Below are positions 1 to 5,853 of a stretch of DNA of 8,627 bases, one piece after another. Position 1 is the stretch's first letter. The number at the start of each line of letters is the position of its first letter. Source of the stretch: Bdellovibrionales bacterium (GTDB lineage Bacteria; Bdellovibrionota; Bdellovibrionia; Bdellovibrionales; JAMPXM01); the NCBI GenBank assembly GCA_005792225.1, contig SXSP01000153.1, forward strand, positions 1-8,627. Reading direction: 5' to 3'. Both the position numbers and the translations under genes were made by a program. The notes under the pieces are model-generated. The model ran no database searches, was not told the origin of the DNA, and worked only from the letters and a program-made list of their open reading frames with translations.

Positions 1-2
1 GA

Positions 3-596
3 AATAAGCTTCAATCAGTTCGGCTAGATCTCAGTGGTAGTGCTGTTGTTCTTGGAAGGATGTATTTGTCCGGCGGAGCTTTGACCAAATCGAACTGGAC
101 TATGACTCCACTCAATATACCGAGTTTAACCTCGGAGGCGGGAAATCCCGCGAGCTCCGTCTACGGATCAACCGGTGATGGTTATTTGTTTTGGGACGAC
201 GAAAGCTTGCCAGACACCACTAGGGATCTCTTTTTCGCAACCGAGACGGCCGCTGGCGTCTTCGGATCGAAACAAACGGTCGGTCTCAGCCTGTCTGGGG
301 TCGATGAATTTCAGCCTTTCTTTTTTGAGAATCGACTTTATTTCTCACTCGTTCACGGCGCCATTCTGTCGTCAGAGTTAACTTCGGGGGCTGACCCTTC
401 TCTCTCGGGTTCATGGTCGGCATTAAAATTCGAAATAGGTACGGACTCGAGCCACGTCCATGTCGGACGAATATCTTCGATGGGTGAGCCAAGCTTGTAT
501 ACGGATTCAGGCGGGAAGAAGTGGATGTATTTCGCTTACGGAATCTCTGGAACCTCAAGCCTAAATCTGAATATCGGCCGCGTTCGCGCGAAATAG
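3..596 (+). CDS. C-terminal part of a beta-propeller-like protein (5' end outside window)
   Basis: The reading frame is open to the left edge, so the first visible codon (AAT at 3) is internal; 197 residues precede the TAG at 594-596. The ATG at 60 is unlikely to be the start, because the frame continues upstream with similar composition and no Shine-Dalgarno site precedes it. The chain is rich in Ser, Gly, Thr and aromatics. It repeats short strand-turn-strand units of the kind seen in TolB/PD40 or GH43/sialidase-like propellers: a DEFQPFFFENRLYFS segment followed about 60 residues later by GEPSLYTDSGGKKWMYFAYGI. In such folds each blade reads roughly 'D..P....grlYF'. I see no catalytic signature and cannot say whether it is an enzyme or a binding protein. 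An extracytoplasmic location is plausible from composition but its signal peptide would lie outside the window. It is convergent with the oxidoreductase gene ending at 653. Confidence 0.6.
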   Translation, partial: NKLQSVRLDLSGSAVVLGRMYLSGGALTKSNWTMTPLNIPSLTSEAGNPASSVYGSTGDGYLFWDDESLPDTTRDLFFATETAAGVFGSKQTVGLSLSGVDEFQPFFFENRLYFSLVHGAILSSELTSGADPSLSGSWSALKFEIGTDSSHVHVGRISSMGEPSLYTDSGGKKWMYFAYGISGTSSLNLNIGRVRAK

Positions 597-652
597 GTGT
601 TTTCCCGCGAAAGCTTGTGAAGCGTCGTTCTCATTGCGGTCATCGTATCGCC

Positions 653-1537
653 TTATTTCCAGGCTCCATGAGCATAAAGCGTTCGAAAGTATTCCTCGGT
701 CGTCGTTGGTTTATGACCGATGAGTTTCTCCAAGTCGCCTGTCACTTGATCCCATTCGCCGCGGAGAATGCCCTTCACCCAACCTAAAAGAAATGGTGCG
801 ACGAAGTCTGGCACTCCGTTCGAAATCCCGCTCTCGATGTATTCCTCGTCGGTGACAGCAGTGAGAGGAACTTTCTTTCCTGAAACTCGAGACAGGATCT
901 CCGCCATCTCTTCGAAGGAGACTGCTTGGCTGCCGGTGAGCGTGTATGTTTTGTTTTTATGGCCGTCTTGAGTAAGAACCGCGCCATGAGCTTCGGCGAG
1001 ATTCTCTCGTGTTGCCGAAGCGACTTTTCCGCTGCCCAACGGGACCCGAAGACCCGTCTCTAAAACCCGCGGCCCAAAATAGGAAGGCATTGTGTTCAGG
1101 AACGGCGGGTGCTTAACAATGGTGTAAGCGATCCCCGACGATGCGATTTTTTGTTCAGTAAAGATATCTTCCTCTGTGACTTCTTTCATCGAGAAGTCAG
1201 AGCCTGCTTTGCGAATAATAGGCATAAAGACAATGTGTTCAACTCCGGCTTTCACCGCAGCATCGATGACATTCGCATGGGCTTGCTTGCGATCCGTAAA
1301 TGCATGAGTCGAAACCAGCATCAGTTTTTCTACATCCTTCAGCGCACGACGCAATGAGGGCGGATCCATATAGTCACCGGAATGTAAATCAATGCCCATT
1401 TTCGAGAGGTCTTGCGCCTTCGATGGATCGCGAACCAGGCCGGCGAGCTGATCGGCCGGTATTTCTCGATTGAGCAGATTCTTTAAGGTGAGTTCGCCGA
1501 TGTGTCCACTTGCTCCGGTGACAAGAATCTTTCCCAT
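653..1537 (-). CDS. QorB-like NAD(P)H-binding oxidoreductase (NmrA family)
   Basis: 294 residues. The N-terminus holds the Rossmann motif TGASGHIG (residues 7-14, GxxGxxG) and, at the end of beta-2, VRDPSKA (from V35), whose Arg suits the 2'-phosphate of NADP(H). The middle and C-terminus recall E. coli QorB (YtfG), an NADPH:quinone reductase: a VEKLMLVST segment, GKVASATR, and a terminal LIGHKPTTT block. Proteins of this kind are cytoplasmic reductases of quinones or related electrophiles; the substrate here is inferred. The ATG at 1537 is chosen because GAAGGAAG stands about 4 bases upstream. A 16-codon extension to a TTG at 1585 would begin inside the probable -35 element. It follows the Rrf2 regulator gene by 60 bp in the same direction, but a perfect 19-bp palindrome over its own promoter suggests separate, regulator-controlled transcription. 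Naming it qorB would require a search. Confidence 0.85.
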   Translation of the reverse strand: MGKILVTGASGHIGELTLKNLLNREIPADQLAGLVRDPSKAQDLSKMGIDLHSGDYMDPPSLRRALKDVEKLMLVSTHAFTDRKQAHANVIDAAVKAGVEHIVFMPIIRKAGSDFSMKEVTEEDIFTEQKIASSGIAYTIVKHPPFLNTMPSYFGPRVLETGLRVPLGSGKVASATRENLAEAHGAVLTQDGHKNKTYTLTGSQAVSFEEMAEILSRVSGKKVPLTAVTDEEYIESGISNGVPDFVAPFLLGWVKGILRGEWDQVTGDLEKLIGHKPTTTEEYFRTLYAHGAWK

Positions 1538-1555
1538 GACTTCCTTCTTTCTTTT

Positions 1556-1574
1556 GGATACTAAAATAGTATCC
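1556..1574. promoter_or_regulatory. Perfect 19-bp palindromic operator upstream of the QorB-like gene
   Basis: Plus-strand GGATACTAAAATAGTATCC: two perfect 8-bp arms around AAA. It lies 19 bases upstream of the oxidoreductase ATG. It matches the palindrome before the Rrf2 gene (2021-2039) at 14 of 19 positions, sharing the core ACTA-N3-TAGT. A candidate minus-strand promoter overlaps it: -35 TTGTTC (1585-1580), 16-bp spacer, -10 TAGTAT (1563-1558). A repressor bound here would cover the -10 box. Binding by the adjacent Rrf2 protein is inferred from the shared motif and gene order. Confidence 0.75.
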
Positions 1575-1597
1575 GAATGGAACAAAAAATTTTTAGC

Positions 1598-2017
1598 TCA
1601 ACGTGACCTAATTTTTCGAACGACGTCAGCTATGGTCGTCTTTTTAAGTTCCTTTTCAAACGCCCTTTGAGCGTCGTCAGAGACTCCCTTCATGACGTCT
1701 TTTATATTCGAGCTTATTTCACACGATCGGTTCACGGTGTAATTATGGATTGCAAAAGTCTTCGGTGCCTCAACCGCGGAATACACATCAAACAGTGTAA
1801 TCTTATCTGAACTCTTCGCAAGTTCGCAGCCTCCAGCCTTACCTGCATAGGTTCGGATCAGCGACGCTTTCGAGATCTTAGCGAGGATACGTTTTATAAA
1901 TGCGGGATTGGTATTCACACTTTCGGCCAAGGCCTCCGATGTTACAAAGCCGTCTCGGCTAGCAATACCAGCCAACAAATGGACCGCGATTGAGAACTGT
2001 GTGTTTACCGAAGCCAT
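1598..2017 (-). CDS. Rrf2-family transcriptional regulator with a single Cys in the sensor region
   Basis: 139 residues, normal for Rrf2 proteins. The N-terminal winged helix-turn-helix reads FSIAVHLLAGIA (8-19), then TSEALAESVNTNPAFIKRILAKISKASLI (26-54), then a wing with GKAGGCELA (59-67) and the family's ITLFDVYSAVE (73-83). IscR and NsrR ligate an Fe-S cluster through three Cys residues; here the sensor loop has only Cys99 (NRSCEISSNI), as in YwnA/HypR-like members, so thiol redox or electrophile sensing is the likelier input (inference). Cys64 in the wing is unusual. The ATG at 2017 is chosen because it begins the conserved domain. No Shine-Dalgarno site precedes it, and a candidate -10 box ends 7 bases before it, so the mRNA may be leaderless. 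A copy of the shared palindrome over its promoter points to autoregulation. The QorB-like gene follows. Confidence 0.88.
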   Translation of the reverse strand: MASVNTQFSIAVHLLAGIASRDGFVTSEALAESVNTNPAFIKRILAKISKASLIRTYAGKAGGCELAKSSDKITLFDVYSAVEAPKTFAIHNYTVNRSCEISSNIKDVMKGVSDDAQRAFEKELKKTTIADVVRKIRSR

Positions 2018-2020
2018 AAT

Positions 2021-2039
2021 GGTAACTATAATAGTTTCT
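2021..2039. promoter_or_regulatory. Imperfect palindromic operator overlapping the Rrf2 gene promoter
   Basis: Plus-strand GGTAACTATAATAGTTTCT: arms matching at 6 of 8 pairs around TAA, and 14 of 19 identical to the perfect palindrome at 1556-1574. It lies 3 bases upstream of the regulator's ATG. The minus-strand -10 box (2030-2025) is inside it, so bound protein would block RNA polymerase. This arrangement is typical of an autorepressor. Confidence 0.68.
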
Positions 2040-2053
2040 ATTTTGCGCCGCAA
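2025..2053 (-). promoter_or_regulatory. Candidate sigma-70 promoter of the Rrf2 gene, possibly leaderless
   Basis: On the minus strand, -35 TTGCGG (2053-2048) and -10 TATAGT (2030-2025, 5 of 6 to TATAAT) are separated by 17 bp. The -10 ends 7 bases before the A of the ATG at 2017, so transcription would begin at or next to the start codon. The -35 is weak (3 of 6), and a start site a few bases earlier would give a very short leader instead. Confidence 0.5.
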
Positions 2054-2107
2054 GTTGAATTTTGGTCGGGCCGGTCCGGCATGAGAGCCACTGTCTCATT
2101 CTGGTCC

Positions 2108-2136
2108 TTGAGGTCGATTCCATACCACTCTATTGT
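2108..2136 (+). promoter_or_regulatory. Candidate sigma-70 promoter of the three-gene operon
   Basis: TTGAGG (2108-2113, 4 of 6), a 17-bp spacer, and TATTGT (2131-2136, 4 of 6). Transcription from about 2143 would give a leader of some 20 bases holding the AGGAGG at 2153-2158. Its position argues that translation begins at the TTG at 2164 rather than further upstream. Confidence 0.42.
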
Positions 2137-2152
2137 GACTCCAATCCGCTCG

Positions 2153-2158
2153 AGGAGG
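2153..2158 (+). promoter_or_regulatory. Shine-Dalgarno AGGAGG that decides a TTG start
   Basis: A perfect AGGAGG five bases before TTG at 2164. No ATG or GTG in this frame lies nearby, and the frame's more upstream TTG (2062) has no such site. This is the main evidence for the start of the first operon gene. Confidence 0.7.
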
Positions 2159-2163
2159 CTCAA

Positions 2164-2802
2164 TTGAATCCATCTGACCTGGCGAGTTCGAACCTTGGCG
2201 AACTCTATCGCCTGATGTTCGAGGCTAAACAATCCGAAGACCATGCAACGGCCGAAAAGCTCATGCTTGCCATCGAAGAACAGAGAACTCAGGCTGCACG
2301 TTTGCCAGATCCTCAACTCATAGAATCCCAACTTTCCCATCTTCCTGAATTTGCGCGACAGGTTTTGTGGAAATCCCAAATCGAGGTCGGAAGACCGGAA
2401 AGATCGAATTGCATTAATGCTGCGTTCAATTACCACGATGTAAATCCTCATTGGGAAACTTATTCGACGACGGAATTTTTGGACCGTATTCAAAACGAAT
2501 ACTTTCAAATCTCGCCGGAGGAGGATGCGAAACGTGGTGACCTAATCGCCCTCTGGTCACGCACCGGCGGAAGCTGGGACCATCGAAAGATTGATGTTCA
2601 CGAAATGGATCGCTCCGCTCCCGACTTTCCCTACGGATTGGTCTTCGACCATGTGGCTGTTCGGCTTGACGAGAATCTCGTCTTCCATAAACCTGATCCC
2701 ACGCTGGAAAGCCGTTACCAAATAGAGTTGCTGGAAGCGATCAAAGTGGTCACGGCACAACAGCCTGGGTTTGAAGTGACTCTGCATAGGAAGAAGAAAT
2801 GA
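2164..2802 (+). CDS. Papain-fold (NlpC/P60-like) Cys-His protein of unknown function
   Basis: 212 residues from a TTG start with AGGAGG five bases upstream. Residues 1-60 are charged and helix-prone (FEAKQSEDHATAEKLMLAIEEQ), without a signal peptide, so it is probably cytoplasmic. The rest has the order of a small papain-like fold: Cys83 in SNCINAAFNYH at the head of a helix, then KRGDLIALWSR (123-133), recalling the 'GDLv.f' strand of NlpC/P60 and YiiX proteins, then FDHVAVRLDENLVFHK (161-176), with His163 in the usual place of the catalytic His. A third catalytic residue is not obvious. By family logic it could cleave or transfer at a peptide, amide or thioester bond, but no substrate can be named and activity is inferred. 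Its stop overlaps the next gene's start (ATGA, 2799-2802), so the two are translationally coupled. Confidence 0.72.
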   Translation: MNPSDLASSNLGELYRLMFEAKQSEDHATAEKLMLAIEEQRTQAARLPDPQLIESQLSHLPEFARQVLWKSQIEVGRPERSNCINAAFNYHDVNPHWETYSTTEFLDRIQNEYFQISPEEDAKRGDLIALWSRTGGSWDHRKIDVHEMDRSAPDFPYGLVFDHVAVRLDENLVFHKPDPTLESRYQIELLEAIKVVTAQQPGFEVTLHRKKK

Positions 2803-3356
2803 GCATCGAGATCCTCTATCCGACGGAAAGTTTGTTCCGGAGCTTTTACGAAGCGCTTACGGCCGTAGCGAGGGAGCGTATTTACATTGAGATGATTGAG
2901 CCCCCTCCACTTGAGCGCGTGATGCAGTTTCAACGGGATCTTGTTTCCAAAAATGGCCCAGTTTACTACGCCGTTGAAGCCGAGAGGGTCGTCGGTTGGT
3001 GTGATATTTTCCCAGAAGAGAATCCGCGCCAGTCCCACCGCGGCAGTTTGGGCATGGGTTGCCTCCCTGGATATCGTGGCCGAGGCATTGGAGCGCGGCT
3101 TTTGGAAGCAGTTTTGAAGCACGCGAAGACATTCGGTCTCGAAAAAGTAGAACTCCACGTTTATACATCCAATGAATCAGCGATAAAGCTCTATGAAAAA
3201 TTCGGTTTTACAAAAGAAGGCCTCATCAGACGTTATCGTAAACTCGACGGTATCTATTTTGATTGTTTAGCGATGGGCAAGTTCCTAGATGCGAAGGTTC
3301 AAAAGGGAGTTGAAACTTTAGATTTAGATATGTCTGCAGGGGGCCTGGGAAAATGA
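2799..3356 (+). CDS. GNAT-family N-acetyltransferase
   Basis: 185 residues. A beta-alpha N-terminal half leads into YYAVEAERVVGWCDIFP (56-72), the family's central strands. The acetyl-CoA pyrophosphate loop follows as GYRGRGIGARLL (91-102; R-x-x-G-x-G at 93-98). The C-terminal motif is ELHVYTSNESAIKLYEKFGF (118-137), with Asn125 and Tyr132 in the positions often used for catalysis or CoA contact. Such enzymes transfer acetyl from acetyl-CoA to an amine: an amino acid, protein N-terminus or small molecule. The RimI-like C-terminal pattern does not fix the substrate. It starts within the stop of the Cys-His gene and ends within the start of the hydrolase gene, both as ATGA overlaps, so it is the middle of a co-translated trio. 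The last 20 residues, past the fold, are a Gly/Asp-rich tail. Confidence 0.9.
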   Translation: MSIEILYPTESLFRSFYEALTAVARERIYIEMIEPPPLERVMQFQRDLVSKNGPVYYAVEAERVVGWCDIFPEENPRQSHRGSLGMGCLPGYRGRGIGARLLEAVLKHAKTFGLEKVELHVYTSNESAIKLYEKFGFTKEGLIRRYRKLDGIYFDCLAMGKFLDAKVQKGVETLDLDMSAGGLGK

Positions 3357-4237
3357 AAAAAATCATCCTACCCCTCGCTCTCTCCATTCTCACGGCCTGT
3401 GCGCAACTGCCGAAAACAACGGAGGCAACGGTGCCGACTGAATCGCAAAAGTTATCTCCAGCGCAGAGCGGGTATCTCAAGGTTAACGGCCTCGATCTTT
3501 ACTATGAGACTTATGGCGAAGGCGAGCCGCTGGTTTTGCTCCATGGAGGAGGTTCCGATATTCACGTGAGCTTCGGTCGGGGGATCGCGACACTCGCAAA
3601 ACATTTTCGAGTCATCGCGATTGATGAGCAAGGTCACGGGAAATCGCCGGCCTCATCCCGTGTATTTGGATTCGAGAATACGGCTCAGGATATCGCGGCC
3701 GCGCTCAAACAGCTCAATATTGAAAAAGCCAAGTTTATCGGTTTCAGCAACGGAGCTACCACCGGGATGTATCTTGCAATCCTTCACCCGCAACTCATGA
3801 CCCGAATGGTATTGGGATCGGGGCTCTACAGCCGAAACGGCGCCCCATCGGGATTCTGGGACATGATGAAGAAGGGGGGATTAGAATCGATGCCTCAGGA
3901 ATTAAAAGACGCTTACGTCAAGCGTGCTCCGAATCCGCAGGATCTCGTGAAGATGTTCGAGTCCGATTCGACCCGTATGCGGACCTTTAAAGACATTCCT
4001 GAAAAATCGATCCGTGCGGTCAAAATTCCGGTCTTGATCATGCAAACGGATCAGGATGTTCCTACACTCGAACACGGGCTTCACGTAACAAAACTTCTCC
4101 CTCAAGGTCACTTTGCCGTTTTACCCGGCTCTCATGACAACTACATCGGAGATCTATCTAAAGATTCTCCGGCTCTCGCTCAAGCGAGCCTCAACATCAT
4201 GATCGAGTTCTTGAAGGCGCCAGCCGAAAAGAAGTGA
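3353..4237 (+). CDS. Alpha/beta-hydrolase lipoprotein
   Basis: 294 residues. The N-terminus MKKIILPLALSILTAC is a type II signal peptide with lipobox LTAC. Cys16 would be lipidated, and Ala at +2 favours the outer membrane over inner-membrane retention. A 25-residue Thr/Pro/Ser tether follows. The hydrolase fold begins at GYLKVNGLDLYYETYGEG (40-57). Oxyanion segment LLHGGG is at 62-67, the strand-4 motif IDEQGHGKS at 90-98, the nucleophile elbow GFSNG at 130-134 (Ser132), the likely acid Asp235 in TDQDVP, and the likely His261 in PGSHDNY. The triad is therefore complete. Esterase, lactonase or haloperoxidase-like members all look like this, so the substrate is open. It is the last gene of the operon, overlapping the acetyltransferase stop at 3353-3356. 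A hairpin follows at 4265-4307. Confidence 0.9.
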   Translation: MKKIILPLALSILTACAQLPKTTEATVPTESQKLSPAQSGYLKVNGLDLYYETYGEGEPLVLLHGGGSDIHVSFGRGIATLAKHFRVIAIDEQGHGKSPASSRVFGFENTAQDIAAALKQLNIEKAKFIGFSNGATTGMYLAILHPQLMTRMVLGSGLYSRNGAPSGFWDMMKKGGLESMPQELKDAYVKRAPNPQDLVKMFESDSTRMRTFKDIPEKSIRAVKIPVLIMQTDQDVPTLEHGLHVTKLLPQGHFAVLPGSHDNYIGDLSKDSPALAQASLNIMIEFLKAPAEKK

Positions 4238-4264
4238 GACAGCGACATGTTTGAACGAACGGTC

Positions 4265-4307
4265 GGAAGGATCACACCCACCGTCAACTTTGGGCCATGA
4301 TCCTTCC
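4265..4307. terminator. Hairpin between convergent genes, probable bidirectional terminator
   Basis: A perfect 10-bp stem GGAAGGATCA (4265-4274) / TGATCCTTCC (4298-4307) is extended, past a small internal loop, by CCCA (4277-4280) / TGGG (4291-4294) around a 10-base loop. It stands between the stop of the hydrolase operon (4237) and the stop of the minus-strand SDR gene (4324). No strong T run follows on either strand, so it may work as an mRNA 3'-end stabiliser or an imperfect intrinsic terminator. Confidence 0.62.
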
Positions 4308-4323
4308 ACCTCATGCACGTCAC

Positions 4324-5076
4324 TCACGCCATTCCAACGGTCTTTGCCAAGATCACCGCGTCTGAGCCTGCGGGAATCTTCATCGGGCTCGAGGGTTCGG
4401 TGACCGCGACGAAAACGGCTTCTGCAACGTCTCGAGCATTTGTGACCGGTGAGCCCGCAGCTGAGAGACCAGCTCTCACGGCTTCAAAGGTCGGCATGTA
4501 CGCTTCAGGCACCGGTAACATCTTCGCGAAAGCATTCTCGGCGAATTTTGTCGAAGGAGCGAGACCCGGCAAGACAATTCGCATGCGAACATTGAAGGGC
4601 TCGAGCTCAAGCGCCACCGATTCCGTGAATGCATTCACTGCGGCTTTGCTAGCAGTGTAGACCGCCAGGAGGTGAAGCGGCTTCAGAGTCACCGTCGAAG
4701 TGACGTTGACCACCACGCCAGACTTTTTGGCGCGAAACTGCGGAATCACGGCTTGAGTCATCGCGATCGTGCCGATGGTGTTGGTTTCAAACACGTCTCG
4801 AATGGATTCGACCGTCACTCCTTCGAGCGCGTTCAACAATCCTATACCTGCGTTGTTGACGAGAGCATCGATCGGACCGGCCTCGGCGATGACCTTACGA
4901 ATGCTTTCTTCTTTCGTTACGTCGAGGGCTAGGACGCGAAGGTTTTGGTGGCGGGGGAATATGTCGTCTTTGGGTGTCCGCATGGTTGCGATAACTTTCC
5001 AGCCGCGCTCGAGAAAGTATTGTGCCGTCTCGTGACCGAATCCAGATGAGCAACCCGTGATCAAAACCGTTTTCAT
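4324..5076 (-). CDS. Classical short-chain dehydrogenase/reductase (SDR)
   Basis: 250 residues, typical length. All classical SDR landmarks are present: cofactor motif TGCSSGFG (7-14), LDV at 51-53, NNAG (74-77), Asn99, catalytic Ser127 (NVTST), and Tyr140-x3-Lys144 in YTASK, then LPG at the nucleotide loop. Arg33 after strand 2 suits NADP(H). This places it as a cytoplasmic NAD(P)-dependent alcohol/carbonyl oxidoreductase; the substrate cannot be told. The ATG at 5076 has AAGGAG about 8 bases upstream. It is transcribed away from the TetR gene across a 105-bp spacer that holds three operator repeats, so the TetR protein probably represses it and its inducer is perhaps the SDR's substrate or an analogue (inference). 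A candidate minus-strand promoter, TTAGTT (5141-5136), 17 bp, AATAAT (5118-5113), has its -35 inside the first operator. Confidence 0.93.
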   Translation of the reverse strand: MKTVLITGCSSGFGHETAQYFLERGWKVIATMRTPKDDIFPRHQNLRVLALDVTKEESIRKVIAEAGPIDALVNNAGIGLLNALEGVTVESIRDVFETNTIGTIAMTQAVIPQFRAKKSGVVVNVTSTVTLKPLHLLAVYTASKAAVNAFTESVALELEPFNVRMRIVLPGLAPSTKFAENAFAKMLPVPEAYMPTFEAVRAGLSAAGSPVTNARDVAEAVFVAVTEPSSPMKIPAGSDAVILAKTVGMA

Positions 5077-5127
5077 GTGACAGACTCCTTTTTAATTGGT
5101 CGTCGTTGTGAGATTATTAGACCAGAG

Positions 5128-5171
5128 AGTTTCGAAACTAACAAGTTTCGAAACTAGTTAGTTTCGTAATG
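5128..5171. repeat. Tandem TetR-type operator: three 16-bp-spaced copies of AGTTTCGAAACT
   Basis: The divergent SDR/TetR spacer holds a perfect 12-bp palindrome AGTTTCGAAACT at 5128-5139, an identical copy at 5144-5155, and a third copy matching in 9 of its first 10 bases (AGTTTCGTAA) from 5160. The period is exactly 16 bp. Nested over the second copy is a 34-bp inverted repeat, CGAAACTAAC (5133-5142) / GTTAGTTTCG (5157-5166), sharing its centre. Adjacent palindrome centres are about 1.5 helical turns apart, so dimers would bind on opposite faces. TetR proteins usually repress themselves and the divergent gene from such sites; that role is inferred from position. Confidence 0.85.
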
Positions 5172-5181
5172 GATGTGAACT

Positions 5182-5853
5182 GTGAGTAAGATCAAGAAGT
5201 TAGCCTCGAAAAAAAATGAGACAAAGCCCCTGAGTCGACCCTCCGCCGTGGGTCGCAAACGTGACGATTCGCTCGATTCGGCAATCATCGAGGCGGCACT
5301 CAATGCGCTGGCGGAAGTTGGGTTCGACCGGATGACAATGGATCTTGTCGCCGCCAAGGCAAAGACCGGTAAGGCCTCCATGTACCGGCGTTGGAGCTCA
5401 AAGACCGAGCTCGTTCGTGATGCACTCGTTTTCATGAACCGGCACTCGGTTGAACTCACCGAGCTTCCCGACACGGGGTCGATTCGAAATGACTTATTAG
5501 CTCTCGTGAAGCCGAAATCCGCCGAACAGAGCGAGCGGAAGATGCGCGTCCTCGCGGGACTTGGATCCTTCTTCGCTGAGTATCGGAAGATATCGGAGGA
5601 CATCTCCACCCACATCTTCGGTGGATGGGAGAAGGCGAATGCACAACTTCTCACGCGAGCTATTGAGCGCGGTGAGATTTCCAAGTCGGCGGATGTCGAG
5701 GGCACCTGCCAAGTCATCTCTGCGATGACGGCCTATACGACAACGTTGTTGCTTAAAACTTTCGATAAAACGACTTATGCGAATTTGCTCGATAACATCT
5801 TACTTCCGGCTCTTCGCTCCGGAACGAAACCTTCGGGAACAAAGAAAGCATGA
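5182..5853 (+). CDS. TetR/AcrR-family transcriptional repressor
   Basis: 223 residues from a GTG start. Upstream in-frame starts are excluded, because ATG at 5173 is followed at once by TGA. The Shine-Dalgarno site is weak. A basic leader of about 28 residues (SKIKKLASKKNE...GRKRDD) precedes the TetR DNA-binding domain: IIEAALNALAEVGFDRMTM (35-53), then the helix-turn-helix DLVAAKAKTGKASMYRRWSSKTELV (54-78), the most conserved block of the family. The C-terminal ligand domain begins around TGSIRNDLLALV and resembles the TetR_C_11 type. Its likely operator is the triple palindrome just upstream, ending about 10 bases before its start, so autorepression and control of the divergent SDR gene are expected. 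The gene overlaps the nucleotidyltransferase gene by ATGA (5850-5853), so the downstream enzyme is co-expressed with it. Confidence 0.93.
   Translation: MSKIKKLASKKNETKPLSRPSAVGRKRDDSLDSAIIEAALNALAEVGFDRMTMDLVAAKAKTGKASMYRRWSSKTELVRDALVFMNRHSVELTELPDTGSIRNDLLALVKPKSAEQSERKMRVLAGLGSFFAEYRKISEDISTHIFGGWEKANAQLLTRAIERGEISKSADVEGTCQVISAMTAYTTTLLLKTFDKTTYANLLDNILLPALRSGTKPSGTKKA

Noticed and set aside
583..611. TTCGCG/CGCGAA inverted repeat as a terminator after the propeller-like gene
   Set aside because: Only 6 bp with a 17-base loop and no T run.
1538..1585. Sixteen-codon N-terminal extension of the QorB-like protein
   Set aside because: It would start at a TTG that forms the probable -35 box and run through the operator; the ATG at 1537 has a good Shine-Dalgarno site and begins the Rossmann strand.
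2038..2508. Minus-strand frame of 156 codons across the spacer and first operon gene
   Set aside because: It overlaps the well-supported TTG-started gene and the promoter region, and has low-quality composition without motifs.
5154..5717. Minus-strand frame of 187 codons opposite the TetR gene
   Set aside because: The plus strand encodes a canonical TetR domain; the antisense product is Ser/Arg-rich with no recognisable motif.
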